The notes: generated from the sequence alone by a model not told the origin. Shown: positions 46,740 to 59,891, counted from the first letter of the stretch. The stretch is 64,000 nt of DNA from Puccinia triticina (GCF_026914185.1 NC_070574.1:2356501-2420500), one strand, 5' to 3'. A program made the numbers and translations.

Positions 46740-47330
46740 CAGACCTACTTGGTGTACTGTGAAAAACGCTTTGTGCACTGTGCAGTGCGCGCAGCTCCAA
46801 ACACTTCACGTACTGCGGGTCAAAGAAGCAAATTTTTCAAGCTTTTTTTTTGATGGCTAATCAATACACAGGCATTTTACTGGCCTGTGTGAAATTTTTA
46901 GGAGTTTTTTGAAGCTTCCTTATGTGTTAAAAAACCCGTTAAGAAACAAGAACTGTGATTTGGGGGCCAGAGATTCATGTTCCCGCATGCCAAAAACTCC
47001 CGATCATTGGTTCTTTTCCAAGCCTTATTCTTGCCCAAAGTCACAGGAAAGTTCTGAGACAGTTGGATATAGATGTATTGTGATGACCTAAATTTATTGG
47101 AGTTGGTGGCACGCGAGAACATGAAACCAAGGTCCCCAAATCACTGTACTTGTTTTGCTTCTTGGGAAGTTTGTTTAGCATCCAAGAAAACTTCAAAAAA
47201 ATTCGCCAAGGACAACAGAAAGCCCGCCATTTTTGTCTGCTTGCTTCACCCGCAGTGTGCCAAGTGGGTGGACCTGCACACACAGCACCGCGGGCAACGA
47301 GTGTATTGCAGTGTGCAACGTACGTCTGCC
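46740..47330. mobile_element. Diverged foldback of the GCGCACTGC family
   Basis: The left arm (TGTACTGTGAAAAACGCTTTG, GTGCAGTGCGCGC, then GTGATTTGGGGGCCAGAGAT) is mirrored on the right (ATCACTGT region at 47140, then GCAGTGTGCAACGTACG at 47310). Arms are 250-300 bp with many mismatches. It shares its order of motifs with the foldback at 28.5-30.8 kb. Old copy; no target duplication found. Confidence 0.6.
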
Positions 47331-48132
47331 AAAATCCACAATAGACAGAAGATAAGTGAGGAACATGGGAAGAAATGGAATCCAAGAAAAGGCAAGCTTG
47401 GAGGGAGGAAAATGGGGCCCAAATCAGACGATTGCTGGGGCAGAAAGCCATGCTGATGAAGGCCTCCCTTCACGCATTTGTGGAACCACAAATAAGTATT
47501 TATGGAGCCCTTTTCCCAACATTGTCACGTCGGCCGTGTCTGGCGGTGTCATGTTCACAACACACGTCGCTTGCATCCTGTAGGTCACATTTCTTAGGAT
47601 AACCTTTGGGGAGGAAGCAGTGACAAAGTTTGCCCGTCTGCTTGCCAATGATCAGGCCAAAAAAAGATGCTGTTTGTCCCGACGTAGAGGGACATGCAAC
47701 GGTTATTTATCAACCATCACGCTGCCAAACACGGGTTCGCGCTCATTCCAGACCACATCATACCATGCCTGATCGTCCATCTTGCTTCCGCATGAAGAGC
47801 ATACTTCAGGACGGCAGCCCCAGTGTGGCGGAGACCGGGCAGCCAGCTCGCCGCCGCACAGCCCCAAGCCCCTGCGAGTCCCAGCCATCCAGCCCGTCTC
47901 ACATGCGCGGCGCCAACAAGGGCTCCGAGCAGAGGCGGCCCACCAGACGCCCTCTGCACAGAGCTGGAGATACGCCGACGGCGCTCACGCACAAGCAGCA
48001 AAGCGCACGACGCGCGGATAAATTACTAGACAAGGGCGCCCGGCGGGGGACAAGGGGGGAGAAAACGAAACGACAAGGAGGGTATGCGAACGGTACAACA
48101 GTGCGGATGGGGAGGCTGGAAGGGGAGGGGGG
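47331..48132. other. No gene seen; transition to GC-rich DNA
   Basis: Short open frames only. GC content rises sharply from about 47.8 kb into the following gene. This is probably the 3' flank of that gene. Confidence 0.4.
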
Positions 48133-50970
48133 TTAGAGGGGCGCGGGGCGGGCGAGCAGCAGCGGGTGGGGCGCGCCGGCGGAGCGGTGGTACGACAGGC
48201 TGACGAGGCTGGCGCGGACGCGGACGTTGCGGGGCGGCGCGCCGGGTGGGCGGGCTGTTGCGGAGGAGCAGGAGGAGGGGACGGGGCGGTAGGCGAGGTG
48301 GGCGGGGACGGAGGCGCGGGTGCGGGCGACGGAGGCGGGCGGGGCGGGGGCGGCTTCCTCGGCGATCGGGGCGTGGAGGAGGGGGAAGGACAGGTGGCGG
48401 TCTTTGCGGGAGACGAGCATGAGCGGCTTGAGTCTGTAGGAGGCGCGGGGACGGTCGAGATGGTCGGACAGCTGGTCGGGGACGGCTTCGGAGGCCCCGT
48501 CGTCCTCGTCCCAAGCGCTGTGGACGGGGCCGGAGGAGGAGGACGGCTTAAAGGAGGGCCCGGGCAGGGAGGCAGAGCGGGGCTGGGCCGGCGCGTCGCG
48601 GGGCGCGAAGGCGCGCTGGAGCCAGAGACGACGGTCTGTGGCGCCTGGGAGGAGGGGCGAGGGGGGCGGATGGATGTGGAAGCCGAGGCCGAGGCAGGTC
48701 TTGGGGAGGGCGTCGGGGGGGAAGACGAGGGTGTCGGCGGGGGAGGAGAAGCGGGTCTGGTAGGAGGAGTGGGAGCTGGAGGGCGTGGTGGTGAAGGAGC
48801 CGAGGGTGCCGGCGGAGCCGACGGACGAGCGGCGCCACTCGGGCCCGCCTCGCCATGGCTCCTCGCCGTCGTGCTTCGTCGCCCGGTGGTCGTGGTCGAG
48901 CTTCAGGTCGAACTCCTCCTCGTCCGACGAGCTCGCCTCGGCGATCACCACCCGGTTCGTCCGGCTGCGCGACGGGGCCCGGTGGGCGGCCTGGGAGCGA
49001 CACAGTCAGCACGCCTCTCAATGCAAGGGGGGGGGGGGGGGGGGGGAAGGACTCACGCGGAGCGAGCTGAGGGAGCGCACCTGGAAGAGGCCCTGCTGGC
49101 GGCTGGGCCCGCGCGAGAAGGGCACGGGCGCGGCGTCCAAGAGCGCGTCGTCGTCGTCAAGCTCCTCGGCGCGGCGCAGCGGCCGGCGGCCGGCGTCGTC
49201 CGAGTCCGAGTCCGAGCCGTCGGCGAGGTGGAGCTGGTAGCCGAGCCGGACGGCCATCATGTCCAGGGGCTCGTCGAGGTCGATCTCGCTGGCCGTCTCC
49301 TCCTCGCCCTCGGAGGCGGAGTCCAGCAGGGGCTGGATCTTGCTCAGCGACTGCCCCTGCTGGTCCCGGACAATGAGCGTCTCCTCGTCGTCCTTGGCGA
49401 GCTCTTCGCCGGGGCTGCTGAGGTGGTCCGGGCTGCTTGTCCGGCTGGGCAGGTCGACGTCCAGGAGGTTCGAGGACTCCATGGCCTTGAGGTCCAGCGC
49501 TTGCTTTGGGCCGTCGACGGCCGTGCTGGACGTGGGCCGGTCGGTGCGCTTGAACGAGTCTGGCGAGGTGTGCGTGTCGTAGAGATCGAGGAGGTCGTCG
49601 AGGTTGTAGGAGGTGCTGGAGATGTCGGGGGATTCGAAGGGGTTTGGGGAGGGAGCGGGCATGGCTTCAGTGGGCGGTTGGGTGGGGGTTTTGTCGGGAA
49701 AGGCGAGCGGGAACCAGCTGTGGAGCAGGCTCGGGGGCCGGAAGCCTCGGGTGGCGGGCAGGGGGGGCAGGGGTATCTGGGGCGGGAGGGAGGGGCTGTA
49801 GTCGAGTCTGCGGGGGAGGCCGGAGAGGAGGTCGACAGGCTCTGAATGGGGGCCGTGGGAGAGCAGGTCGAACGAGGGCGGCAGGAAGGCGTCGCGGGAG
49901 GGCGGCAGCGGGAAGTCGGAGAGCAGGTCCGCCGGTCTCCCCGCGGGCGAGGGCCGGAGGGCGGCGGTGGGGGTGGAGGGCAGCTGGATGGAGACGAGGT
50001 CGGAGAAGCGGAACTCGTCGTCGGAGCCGGTCGTGCAGGTCGAGGCGAGGGTCATCGTCGAGCTGCGACTGGCCAGCCGTGCCGGGCTGAACTGGGTGGT
50101 GGCAAAGGGGGATGTGGGCGAGGCGGCGGCGCGGGAAAAGGGGTGGAGAGAGGAGCCTCGGGGCCCGGGCTTGAGCACAGGGGCCGCAGGGGGATCGCGC
50201 ACAGGGGCTGGGGCGGGGTCTGGCCTGAGGGCAGGGTTGTACTGGATGCCCAGACTCAGGAGGTTCATGGCTGGCCCGGGGCGGGGATGATGGCTGGGCA
50301 GGGTTTTGAGGGTGGTGGCTGGGCTTGGAGGGGCGTGTTTTTTCGGAGAAGGACTGAGGAGCTTTCTCTTGGGGCTCAGCAGCGTCCTGGGGGGCGAGTG
50401 GGCTTTTGGGCTGGATGGGGTATGGCTGGGGTCTTTGCCGCCGACGGGCGGGCTGTTGCTGGGCTTGCTGGCAGCATGGAGGGGCGGCGTGGGCCGCTGG
50501 GGCTCATGGTGGGCCGAGTTGCGGTTCTTGGGCGGCTTCTCCGGCTGCTCGCTGGTGAGCTTGGACTTGAGGAGACTGGCGCTGGACAGGCGCCGGGCGA
50601 ACAGGCTGGAGGGCGTTCGCTTGCGGATGGAGTTGCGCAGCGGCTTGAGCGACTGCTTGGCGGCGGGCGGGGAAGGGATGGCGGCGTCGAGCAGCTCGAC
50701 GGGGCTGCCGGTGCTGGGATGCGGCTGGGGCGGGGAGGGGCTGGTGCTCGGGAAGAGTGCCCTGGCTGGGGCGGGTCCGGCGAGTGAGGGGCTGGGCGGG
50801 GCGGGGTCGAACCAGTGCTTGATGGCGGCGAGCGAGCTGATGGGCGGCAGGCTGTAGGCGGCGGGCTCGGCGTCGGCCTGGGGGGAGAGGGGCGGCTGCT
50901 TGAGGGTGTGGGTGGAGGGCTTGAAGCGGGGCAGGCCGGAGGAGCGCGAAGACTTCCGGTCGAGCAGCAT
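48133..50970 (-). CDS. Large Ser/Pro-rich disordered protein, two exons, GC-rich
   Basis: Exon 1 (50970-49057, starting MLLDRKSSRSSGLPRFK) and exon 2 (48990-48133) join in phase 0 across a 66-nt GT..AG intron to about 923 aa. The intron contains a long poly-G run (plus strand, near 49027-49046). I do not recognise a domain. The protein is Ser/Pro-rich with acidic patches (DGSDSDSDDAGRR, SEIDLDEPLD, EASSSDEEEFDL) and a more ordered C-terminal segment (SYRLKPLMLVSRKDRHLSFPLLHAP). A regulatory or scaffold role is possible. Codon third positions are strongly G/C, unlike the surrounding repeats. An upstream exon is possible, because the frame is open to 51063 after an acceptor-like CCCCCAAG. Confidence 0.7.
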
Positions 50971-51063
50971 TCTCAGCAGCAGGCGGGGTCCTTGGGGGGC
51001 AGAGGCAGGCGGAGTGAGCGAGGAAGATGAGACGATGGCGACAGGGGGAGGGTGTGCACACAC

Positions 51064-53160
51064 ACTGGTATCTCATGGGTTCTTAACCAGGGGAAGCGGA
51101 CTGGACCACGCTCGATCAACTGTGTCAGTCCGTTCAGCTTCCGGGCTGGGTCCAAGAGGAGGACAGTGGGGCGGCAGGGGCCGGCTGAGCCTGAGGGTAT
51201 TGAGCGGGCGGAGGGAGCGGTCTCAAGGAGTATTATGTATATCAAGTAACAATCAGTCAATCAAGTATGTAAGGATTAAGGAAGGAGGGAAGGAGGGGGG
51301 AGCTGCAGGGAAAAGCGGTGCTGGGGGTGTGACTAAAGAGAGGGCGAGTATCACGCCAGGAGCAGTGCTCTAGAGTGGGAGAGCCATTGGGGAATAGCCG
51401 CGGGGAGGGGGCGCCTGGCTCGGCAGATGGCTGGGATGGCCTGGGAGGTGGCCTGGGATGGCCCGGCTTGGACGGGTCTTGCAAGAAAGGCAGCGTGCGA
51501 AGGCCACTGGATGAGAGCAAGCGGAAGCGAAAGCGAGCTAGAGAAGCGCCCGGGTCTTATAAAAAGCACAAGCTTGGTAAGGATGCCAGGATCGCCGGCT
51601 GAGGCTCAGAAGGGAAGAGGACGGCCCCTGGGAACTCCCACCGAACCTTAATGCAGATGCGGCGCACAATACATACATACATCTTCAGGGTTGGACTGGG
51701 CAAGTCATCATTCCATGCATCAGGGTGTACAAAAACAGTTCAATACACTAAATAATACACATCGCCCCGTAAAGCTCCTCAAGTTCTAGCGGCGCATTAG
51801 ACCGCCAATAGACCACACAGACAGCTGCTGATTCGCGCACGAATCGAGCACATATTCCAAGTACAACGTCTGAATGGAGTGCTTGTATACACACAATCAA
51901 CAGCTGTTGTCATATGCACGGTGGATGGCTTCAACCCAAAACCAGACGCACGCTGGCTGCGTGGAGCGCTGCCGGGAGAGAATGAAAGGCGAAGCAGCGC
52001 ATGGCCCGGGTCTCTGGGAGAGAGTGGACATCTGGCCGATGACTGCCGTCCACACTCCTGCGATCGGCACACACACACACCCTGTCTTGCCGGGTGCTCG
52101 ACACTCAGAGCTCTCCAGCCTCTTGGCACGCGCCAGGAAGCTGGGAACAGAAACGCGCCAGCTTTAATACCTCGTCTTGGGGCGACCGTCCACGGCCTTC
52201 CGGGTATCGACATTGTGGACAACCTTATTCGGCAAGGAAGCTTCCACACGAGAGCCGAGTGGAGCTTAAGCCATGTGAAAGACCACGAGGGCACAATAAA
52301 CCCCAAGTCGCCTGTGCGTCTTCGTCCGTCTTCAGCTCTCCTCGACCTCGCCGCTCACCGACCACACCCCCCCATCTTCCAGGCGCTTCTGATCAACAGG
52401 CCTTCTCTGGTTGAGGGGGGTCTTGCGGGCCGACAAGGGTGTCCAGACACCATCACACACACCATCCGTCCGTCATCATGGACACTCGGGCTCGGGGAAC
52501 ACGGCGATGATGTGGCGGTCCTGATGGCGAGGCACAACGGGCCTGCAGCAGAGAGCCGCACCCAAGTGATCTATGCCCATCGCGGATGAACAGCTTGCCC
52601 AGCCCCTCATACACCACCCCCTTTGCGCGCCAGTGGCTGGTGCCAAGAGGCCGCAGCCTCGGGCAACCTGGGCGTCTGCGCCGGGCTATCCGCCGCCCGT
52701 TTCGGTCGCGAGGGCGGCGTGGCTTGGGCCCAGCCCACACACACGCGAGCGTGTCCTGGCTTCTGTCTCTGCACTACAGCATTGTCTGTTCGCATCGTCA
52801 GATTGCCCGTGATGCTGGGCAAGGATCGCATACAAGCATTCTTGAGCATCACCTCGCGCCCGTGTTTCCCATTGACGGAGCGCCAAAATGCTCACCTTGG
52901 ATCCTTGCAGCGTGTCCGAGTTCTACAAAATTAAGGATATTGTTCGTCTGGAGCATGTGCACCTCTGAAAAGTCAATGAGGTCGATTTTGGCCATGCGAG
53001 CTCTGCGGCCAAATAAGAGTGGATTCGATCTGCGCGCAAGAATGCCCGATAAGTTATCAGTCCGGCCTCCTGCAAAGCCGCTGGCAAGGAGAGACTGGCT
53101 CCGCTCGATGTAGACTCCCAGAGAGGTCGATGAGGACAAGTCATGGAGCGGCATGAACTG
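51064..53160. other. GC-rich, gene-like but unresolved
   Basis: GC-rich sequence with overlapping open frames on both strands (for example plus 51879-52589; minus 53154-52849, including MAKIDLIDFSEVHMLQTNN followed by a GTGAGC donor). None matches a family I know, and no splice model could be fixed. It may hold 5' exons of the gene at 48.1-51.0 kb, a separate minus-strand gene, or untranslated sequence. Confidence 0.35.
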
Positions 53161-53613
53161 AGCGGGCTAACAATCATTTCGAGACTTCCGAAGTTGTGGT
53201 TGTACATATTGTGTTTTGTAGAATGCTTGGACGGATGGTCCTGTTGCTGTGCACAAATCATGGCATTGTGTAATTCCATTTTTTTTGTTTTTGCCTCGCA
53301 TCGTGAAATAAAGATCATCATGATCATTTTCACTTCGGTACAGGCGGGCTCCGTATGGCAGAATGATGGAGATTAAACTGGGGCTGTGCCAGACAACCCC
53401 ATAACTATAGCACTCAACTTCACTCTTGAAGTCCAACCATTAAGCAAAACACAATATGTAGGTTCTGGTGAAGACAGAAATTCAAAGTTTGACAGACACA
53501 TTTTATTTACAGGAAGAAAAACACCTTGAATCAAGCGCACAGAAACGCTTTCAAGGACTTCTGGAGTTCAGAATAACCTCTTGAATTGGTATCGAGCCAT
53601 CACCTTGCCTCCC

Positions 53614-54637
53614 TACGGAAGCCCTAGAGGGACACACATCCGGCCACTGTTTTGAAAAATCAAAAAATGTGATTTTACAAAATACAGATGCATGAAACGT
53701 GTACCACATGTATCCACCTTCCAACTTCGGGATTCCATGAAACCAGAAGTTGGATTCTTGAATCAATGGCCGGTGGAGATTGGTCATTGATAGGAGTCCA
53801 CACCTCCGTTGATGCCCGGCCCGTACCGGCCGTCAATATTCACTCGCCACATTCTTGATGACCGGTTTGTTCCGGTCATCGAGAAGAAGATGTACTTCTC
53901 GAGATGACCGGTTTGTTCCGGTCATCGAGAGGAGTTATGTACTTCCCAAAATCCGGAACGAACCGGTCATCAAGAGAAAGATGTACTTCCCAAAACAACC
54001 GGAATGAACCGGTCATCAAGAGAGTGATGTACTCCTCACAACGACCGGAACAAACCGGTCATCTTGAGGAGTAGATTGATGACTGGTTTGTTCCAATCAT
54101 CAAGGGAGTATGCACTCCTCCCGTCCCAATGACCGGTTCATTCCGGCCATCTAGAGGAGTACATACTCCTCCCAATGACCGGTTTGTTCCGGTCATCCTG
54201 AGGAGTACATACTCCTCTCGATGACCGGTTTGTTCCAGTCATCCTGAGGAGTACATACTCCTCTTGATGACCGGTTCGTTCCGGTCATCTACAGGAGCGT
54301 ATACTCATCTCGATGACCAAGAGGACAGCCCATTGAGGAGAGCCCTCAATGACCAAACGGACCTGCCATCAAGGGGAATATGTTCCTAATGGCCGGTGTG
54401 TACCGCTCTGGCTGACCAGTCAGTACCAGTGACCAAGGAGTTGTTGATGAATCCGCGGTCCGATGGTACGCCTTCTCAAGCTCTCACATGAAAACATGAG
54501 CTTTAAGATTCATGGAATCCCAAATTTGGAAGGTTTATACATGTGGTACATGTTTCATGCATCTGTATTTTGTGAAATAGCATTTTTTTGATTTTTCCAA
54601 ACGGTGGCCGGATGCGTGTCCCTCTAGGGCTTCCGTA
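53614..54637. mobile_element. Foldback element around a hairpin array, 6-bp target duplication
   Basis: The left end is TACGGAAGCCCTAGAGGGAC and the right end is its complement. The arms extend about 150 bp (GCATGAAACGTGTACCACAT and its mirror). CCTCCC repeats directly at 53608-53613 and 54638-54643. The core (53780-54420) is a hairpin array. There is no protein. The arm-array-arm plan matches 28.5-30.8 kb with unrelated arms. Confidence 0.75.
53780..54420. repeat. Double-hairpin array (GATGACCGGTTTGTT type)
   Basis: Units alternate GATGACCGGTTTGTTCCGGTCATC with GAGGAGTACATACTCCTC stems. The array loses regularity at both ends. Confidence 0.9.
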
Positions 54638-55818
54638 CCTCCCCAAGTCTGGCATCATAGTGATCAAGGCAGAGAACATGGTGGTATTGAAAGGGTGGTG
54701 ATGTGATTGATCTCAACGCCCGGGTTCTTGGCAATTCACATCTCCCAATCGGTTGCTGTAGGCAGTCAACTACATACAAAAGGATGCACATCAATGATCA
54801 ACCGTTGCAGGACAGGCTCAGGCAGCAGATTTGAAAACATATTGTGTTTTGAAAAAAGCTTGGACACTTTTCCAAAATCAGTTCTGCACCGGAAAGTTTA
54901 AAAGCCACACTTTTGGGGTCTGGGAGGCACTGGTAGCTGGATATGAGTAGAATCTGTGAGTGAACCCCATTTTTGGTGTACATCAAGTGAAGTTGGTGTT
55001 TTTGTGATGGAGGGGGGGATTACCCATTAAATGTCCAAGAATTATTCAAAACACAATACATATTTGAGCTTGGGGTCTACTTTGTTTTCACAACACCATC
55101 TTGCTGTAATCGGCAGGCCTTGACTCGGAACGCCATTGCAGCCCCCCTCTGGAGGAGGGCACCGCAGGGCCTCTGGCTCACACCCTGCGGCCAGATGATG
55201 TCCATAGCAATGCTCCTCTGGAGGGGCCCGCAGGGTCTCTTCTAAGAGGAGAGATTGCCAGGGTTGGCCACCAAAAGGGTAAAAATTTTGTTTTACCCAG
55301 CCGGGCGACTTGGCCGGACAGGCGTCACTCTGAGGGTCATACAAGACAGGGGCGGGAAAGACACAGCGGCGCCGCCATGAGATGCATCGGGTCGCGATTA
55401 CATATCTCATAGCGCCAGTATGTGCATTATGGTGACCGGGGCTGGGCTGTTGGCTAGCGCGCCAGACGGACACACCCGTGTTGGGTGCCACCACGACGGA
55501 CTCTGGCCGGCATGGTGGTCGGGGCAACCGCAAATACTGCCCCACTGTCGCATCCCTCATGATGGCAACAAGGAATGCCGATGGGCCCGGCTGCGTCCCG
55601 TGGTCGACTCCATGCCTGCTACGGCGTTTATAAATCTGAGGTACCTTGAATTTTACCTTGGTTTTAGATTTCACAACTGGTTGCAGCAATCTACATTGGG
55701 TTAAATTGGTTGAGCGCAAAAAATTGATTCTTGTTGTGTCAAGTTTCTTAGGAGCGCAATTTGAAGGGTCCTTCCTCTGATTCTCACCTCATACATGCAG
55801 CCAAAGACTGGAGGACTT
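54638..55818. other. No gene seen
   Basis: The segment 55100-55640 is GC-richer, with short inverted GGAGGGGC/GCCCCTCC words. A minus-strand open stretch crosses it but resembles no known protein. Confidence 0.4.
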
Positions 55819-56290
55819 CCTGTCAGCCTTAGAGTCAACACAGTTGACCTAAAACTGCCTTTTATCTCCATTTTATACCTAAATGTGCTCATATCTTTTT
55901 GAACTGAATACATAAGGTTGTTTTGACTTCAGATTCTGATTTCCCATGCAATTTTGACCCTAGTGTTCACTGATCACTTTCCAATATCTCTACTCCTTTC
56001 TAGGGTTTGTGGTTTGTGACACACATGCGCAGCAGGGCCGTGTAGTCGCGCCCTGAGTGTGATTATGTCATCCAACTTTGAAATTTTTTGAATTCAGGAT
56101 CACCCATGCAGCTGGAGGATCCACAGACTCCAGCACACTAGAACCACACCCCAGATAGCCCCAGGATCACCACCAAAGAGATTACCACGCTCCCAGTATA
56201 CCTACCATCACAGGTGCCTAGGATATTGACAGTAAGTAACCTCTTTCACTGAACCTTGTTTATCTCAGAGGTACAACTCTGTGTCTGTTT
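55819..56290 (+). repeat. Dispersed repeat, copy 2 (LTR-like)
   Basis: Same orientation and start (TGTCAGCCTTAGAGTCAACA) as 8519-9010. After about 56290 the two copies part company. A second shared block (57430-57560) reappears about 1.1 kb later, against 0.25 kb in copy 1, so this copy carries extra sequence or copy 1 a deletion. Confidence 0.6.
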
Positions 56291-57933
56291 GATCTGCTCT
56301 TCTTTGCTGGCCTTTGCCTTATCCTTGATCACAGGGCTGCCCCTGCTTAACATCATTCTTTTTCTGTGGTTTTTGTAAGAAAAAACCCACATAGGTTTCC
56401 CTTTAAAGTGTGAGATTACATGCCAAGGCAAACAACATTGACCTCATAAATTGAGGAAGATGCTGGGAGCTCAAACAGCTGCGGAGAAAGGTGAGCAAAG
56501 CAAACCATTTCCCCGCAGTCAAAGCCACACAGCGGGAGAAGTGCAGATACTGATGACAGCTCAATGCTGATTACAGTTTTGATATCCGCGAGCAGCAAGA
56601 ACCAACACGTGGAACCATGCTGCCAAACGCCGTTAGAAAAAAGAATCACAGCAACAACCAAAGGTAAGTAGCATGATTCAGAACTAACGGTCAAAGGAGA
56701 AAGAACTAAAAAGCTATCTCTGAATCTGTTAGACATTGTCAAACAGGATCAAAAACAGACCAATAAAGCCGCAGTAGCTACTCAAAGAGAAGATACTAAA
56801 AGCAGTGAGTGATTGTGTCCAAAGCTTAGAAAAGAGAATACGGAAGCTGAAGTTGATCATTGATGTTCTCTGAAACAGACAACGTCAAGAGACTTTTGTG
56901 CCAATTCTCCGAAGCAAAGAAAACTGGACAATAAGAGCCAAAGGCCCTCGTTCAGTAAGAAACAAATGTTTCTCTCAGCAGTTCTGCAAAAGCCTAAACT
57001 GACTAATAACTTGTCAACAGCTGCAGTGAACTGGAGGAATAATTCCCAAGTTAAACTCAAAGCAGACTTGGTAGAGCAACCGAGCTCCTCGTCTTAAAAG
57101 ATAGAGCGGCTAGTTGCTTGCTCTTAGGTACTATACCAGCTTCTCTATTTTTAATCTATAAATTGTATATAGATTATAAATAGAGTCTAACTAAGAAATA
57201 AACTCTTAGCTCTTTGAAATCTTTCATAAAGAAACTTGACTATCCAGAAGGAAGCTAAAAAATTGTGGCTGGATTAAACTTGTCTAATCCAGAAGCCCTC
57301 CACGTTTCTTTGGTGAGAGGAGGATGTTGCACTCTCTAGCACAGCTTGGCAGCATTCTTCTAAAGAGGTAGCATTGCCAGTGGATGTGCATTCCCACCAG
57401 AATAACCTTGAATATCTGCTTAATCTTGAATCTGCTCAGCCTCTTTCTCTCTCTTTCTCTCTCTCTCTCTCTTATATTTGTATTTTCTTTATTCAAAGAA
57501 ATACAAATCTTGCCCCCCATTTTCTTGTGTCCTGTTGTCACTATAGAGACTCAGGCTCACACTTCCCATTGGCTAAAATGCTTAGCTTAGAGGGACAGGC
57601 TCCTTGGCTGGTGAAAAATTGGCCCGTGCAATCTGGGTCCCCCACAGATGTTGGTTTAGACCCAAAAAGTCTAGATTTTTGCAGGGAAATCTAGATTTTT
57701 GGGCTCTAGATCACTTCTGGGAGGGCCGCGGCTCTCAAAGGGAAGTCATCTACTCCTTGCCAATCTGCAGCCCCCTGCAGAACCAGATCTGCAGCCAAAA
57801 GGCCTCAATGGAGGACTTCCCGTTGCCCAAATGGCTTGATTTAGGGGGTTCTGTAAACCTTTTTTGCTGGTGAAAACTCAAGCTCAATCAACTTTCACCA
57901 GCCAGTAAAGTTTAGCCTGTCCCTCTAGATTAA
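56291..57933. other. No gene; repeat continuation
   Basis: AT-rich filler, a CTCTTT tract (57437-57472) and CTGCAGCCCCCTGCAGAACC/GGAAGTC words at 57700-57830 that recur in the inverted repeat at 61.9-62.3 kb. At 57934 the sequence TAA-GGGCCTGTACC resembles a Harbinger terminus. Confidence 0.4.
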
Positions 57934-59303
57934 GGGCCTGTACCGTAGCGGCTCAAAAAGCTGTTTTTTGGCCGCAAAACAACTTTCCTCATGGAAAACT
58001 GTTTCCCCTCAAAAACGTGTACCACAGCATCTGTTTTTGGGGGAAACCAGAACTTGTTTTTTGTTCAAAACAATCAATTTCCAGAAACAGGTCTGACCCT
58101 GTTTCTCATATATGGTTCCTTCTGCTGAGCCCCCTCCAACCACACCGGGGCCTCTCTACTTGGCCAATGCAACATGTGTATTGGTCTCTCTCTCATCTCG
58201 GACCAATGCAACATATGTACACGAAGGGAGCAATCAAGGACAATCCAGCCCGTCCAGCCAACGGGCGGGCTGGATTGACGCCAAAATAACCCCAGATGAC
58301 GGCAAATTGCCTGATCAGGGCCCTGCATACAACACGCTGCCCCATCTCTGACGGCCAGGACGTGAGGTTGGACACAACCCCGGCAAAACCATGTCCGCTT
58401 TGCTAGAGACCAGCATCATGACCAAATATTATTGTTCATGATTCCAGACCTGTTGGGAGCTGCTCAACTTGGTCAGTTTCCCAGGCAGATGGCAGTTTGT
58501 CCTGTGCACAAGTCCTTGGGGCAACTTTGAACAGCAGGGGTGATGTCACCTGCTTCAGAAATTTGTGACTTTGAGAGCCTCACTGCTCCTGTCTTCTTGA
58601 GTCTCAAGTCCCCCATCTGCCTCCCTTCCTTGTTCTTCCCTCCATCACTCCTCCATCCAGCTCCCTTCCTTGCTCCTTCCTTGCTCCTTCCCTCACTCTT
58701 CCATCCTCCCTCCCTCCCTCCCTTGCTCCTTCCCCCTCCCTCTCCTGCTCCTTCCTTGTCTCTTGCTCCCTATTTTTTTTTCTTCTTGTTTGCCTTTTGG
58801 CCCGTTTATTGCGGATACTCAGCTCAAATCATTGTAATAGTAGTCTATGTGACATGTTTGTAGTTGTATCAGCTTGGCGTACATATATCTTGTTGCTTGT
58901 TTGATTCTTGTAACAAAACCATTCTGCTAATTTAAATATTGTTACTGTCTATCAATAATATTGCAAATTGGGCTGGCAGCCCGCCCGGATCTGAACGCCA
59001 GCATTCTGCCGCCTCAATGGCCAACCTGGTTGGGTCAGTGTACAAAGTTATGGCGTGGTGGGCTGGTTGCAATGCCACACATGTTGTTGTCTTCAACACA
59101 GCCCAGGTTGGATGGACAATCTGCTTGCTGTCATTGGCATTGCTATTAAACTGGCCATCTGACCAGTGTGCCTGCTGGCTCTTTGGCAGACATTGTGCAC
59201 CCCCCCCCCCCCATGATGTTGTCAACCACTGGTGGGTCAAACAGAGTCCCAAGTACGGGAAATCTCTGTCCTCTTGACGGCAAGACGCGCCTGCCTTGTA
59301 TTG
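57934..59303. other. No gene; Harbinger-like end and C/T-rich tract
   Basis: Starts with GGGCCTGTACCGTAGCGGCT after TAA. 58610-58780 is CCTCCCT-rich, similar in character to 39.3-39.6 kb. A short unique stretch follows. Nothing codes convincingly. Confidence 0.4.
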
Positions 59304-59310
59304 GTCCATC

Positions 59311-59781
59311 CAACGGTGGGCCAGCTATGCTAACCGTAGCGTTAGCGTGGCGTAGCGTAGCGGAATTCCGCTAAATTTTAGCGTAGCGTTAGCGGAATTG
59401 CGCCTTTCTGCGCTAACGCTACACGCAAAGGGTGCACAGCTAATTTAGCTGTTAGCGTAGCGTTAGCGCAGATGCGCGCAATTGCGCTAACGCTACACAC
59501 GCAGGGCGCAAAAGAGCGCGCGCTACAGTGCGCCACAGTGCTTTTAGCTGAAAAAAGGCCTTTTTTTCCGCTAAAAGCGCTTTAGCGCAGCGTAGCGTAG
59601 TGACTGTAGCGGCGCGCTAACACTAACAAACAATTGGCGCGCTGTTAGCGCCGCTGAAACGTAGCGCAGCGTAGCGGCGCTAACAGCGCGCTAACGCTAC
59701 TCAAAATGGGCGGGCGCTTTTTGCCGCTACGCTAACGCTAAGTGGCCCTGTAGCGTAGTGTAGCGTAGTGGCCCACTGTTG
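59311..59781. mobile_element. 471-bp CAAC-family element, exact 7-bp target duplication
   Basis: The ends are CAACGGTGGGCCAGCTATGC and (right, inverted) CAACAGTGGGCCACTACGCT. GTCCATC repeats directly at 59304-59310 and 59782-59788. The body is collinear with 38308-38774, rich in GCTAACGCTAC in both orientations. Confidence 0.85.
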
Positions 59782-59891
59782 GTCCATCTCTCACCTCAGA
59801 CCAACCCAACATGTTGGTCCATCTATCCTCCCAGACTGATATTATCAGTCTGAGAGGAATTATCTCCTTCCTCTCCAACCAATACAACTAG

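Noticed and set aside
48166..49845. 559-codon plus-strand open frame
   Set aside because: Antisense shadow of the GC-rich Ser/Pro-rich gene; low-complexity Gly/Ala content and no splice or domain support.
52453..53154. Prefoldin-like gene on the minus strand (VYEGLGKLFI motif)
   Set aside because: Only one short motif resembles the family; the remaining frames do not fit and no splice model links them.
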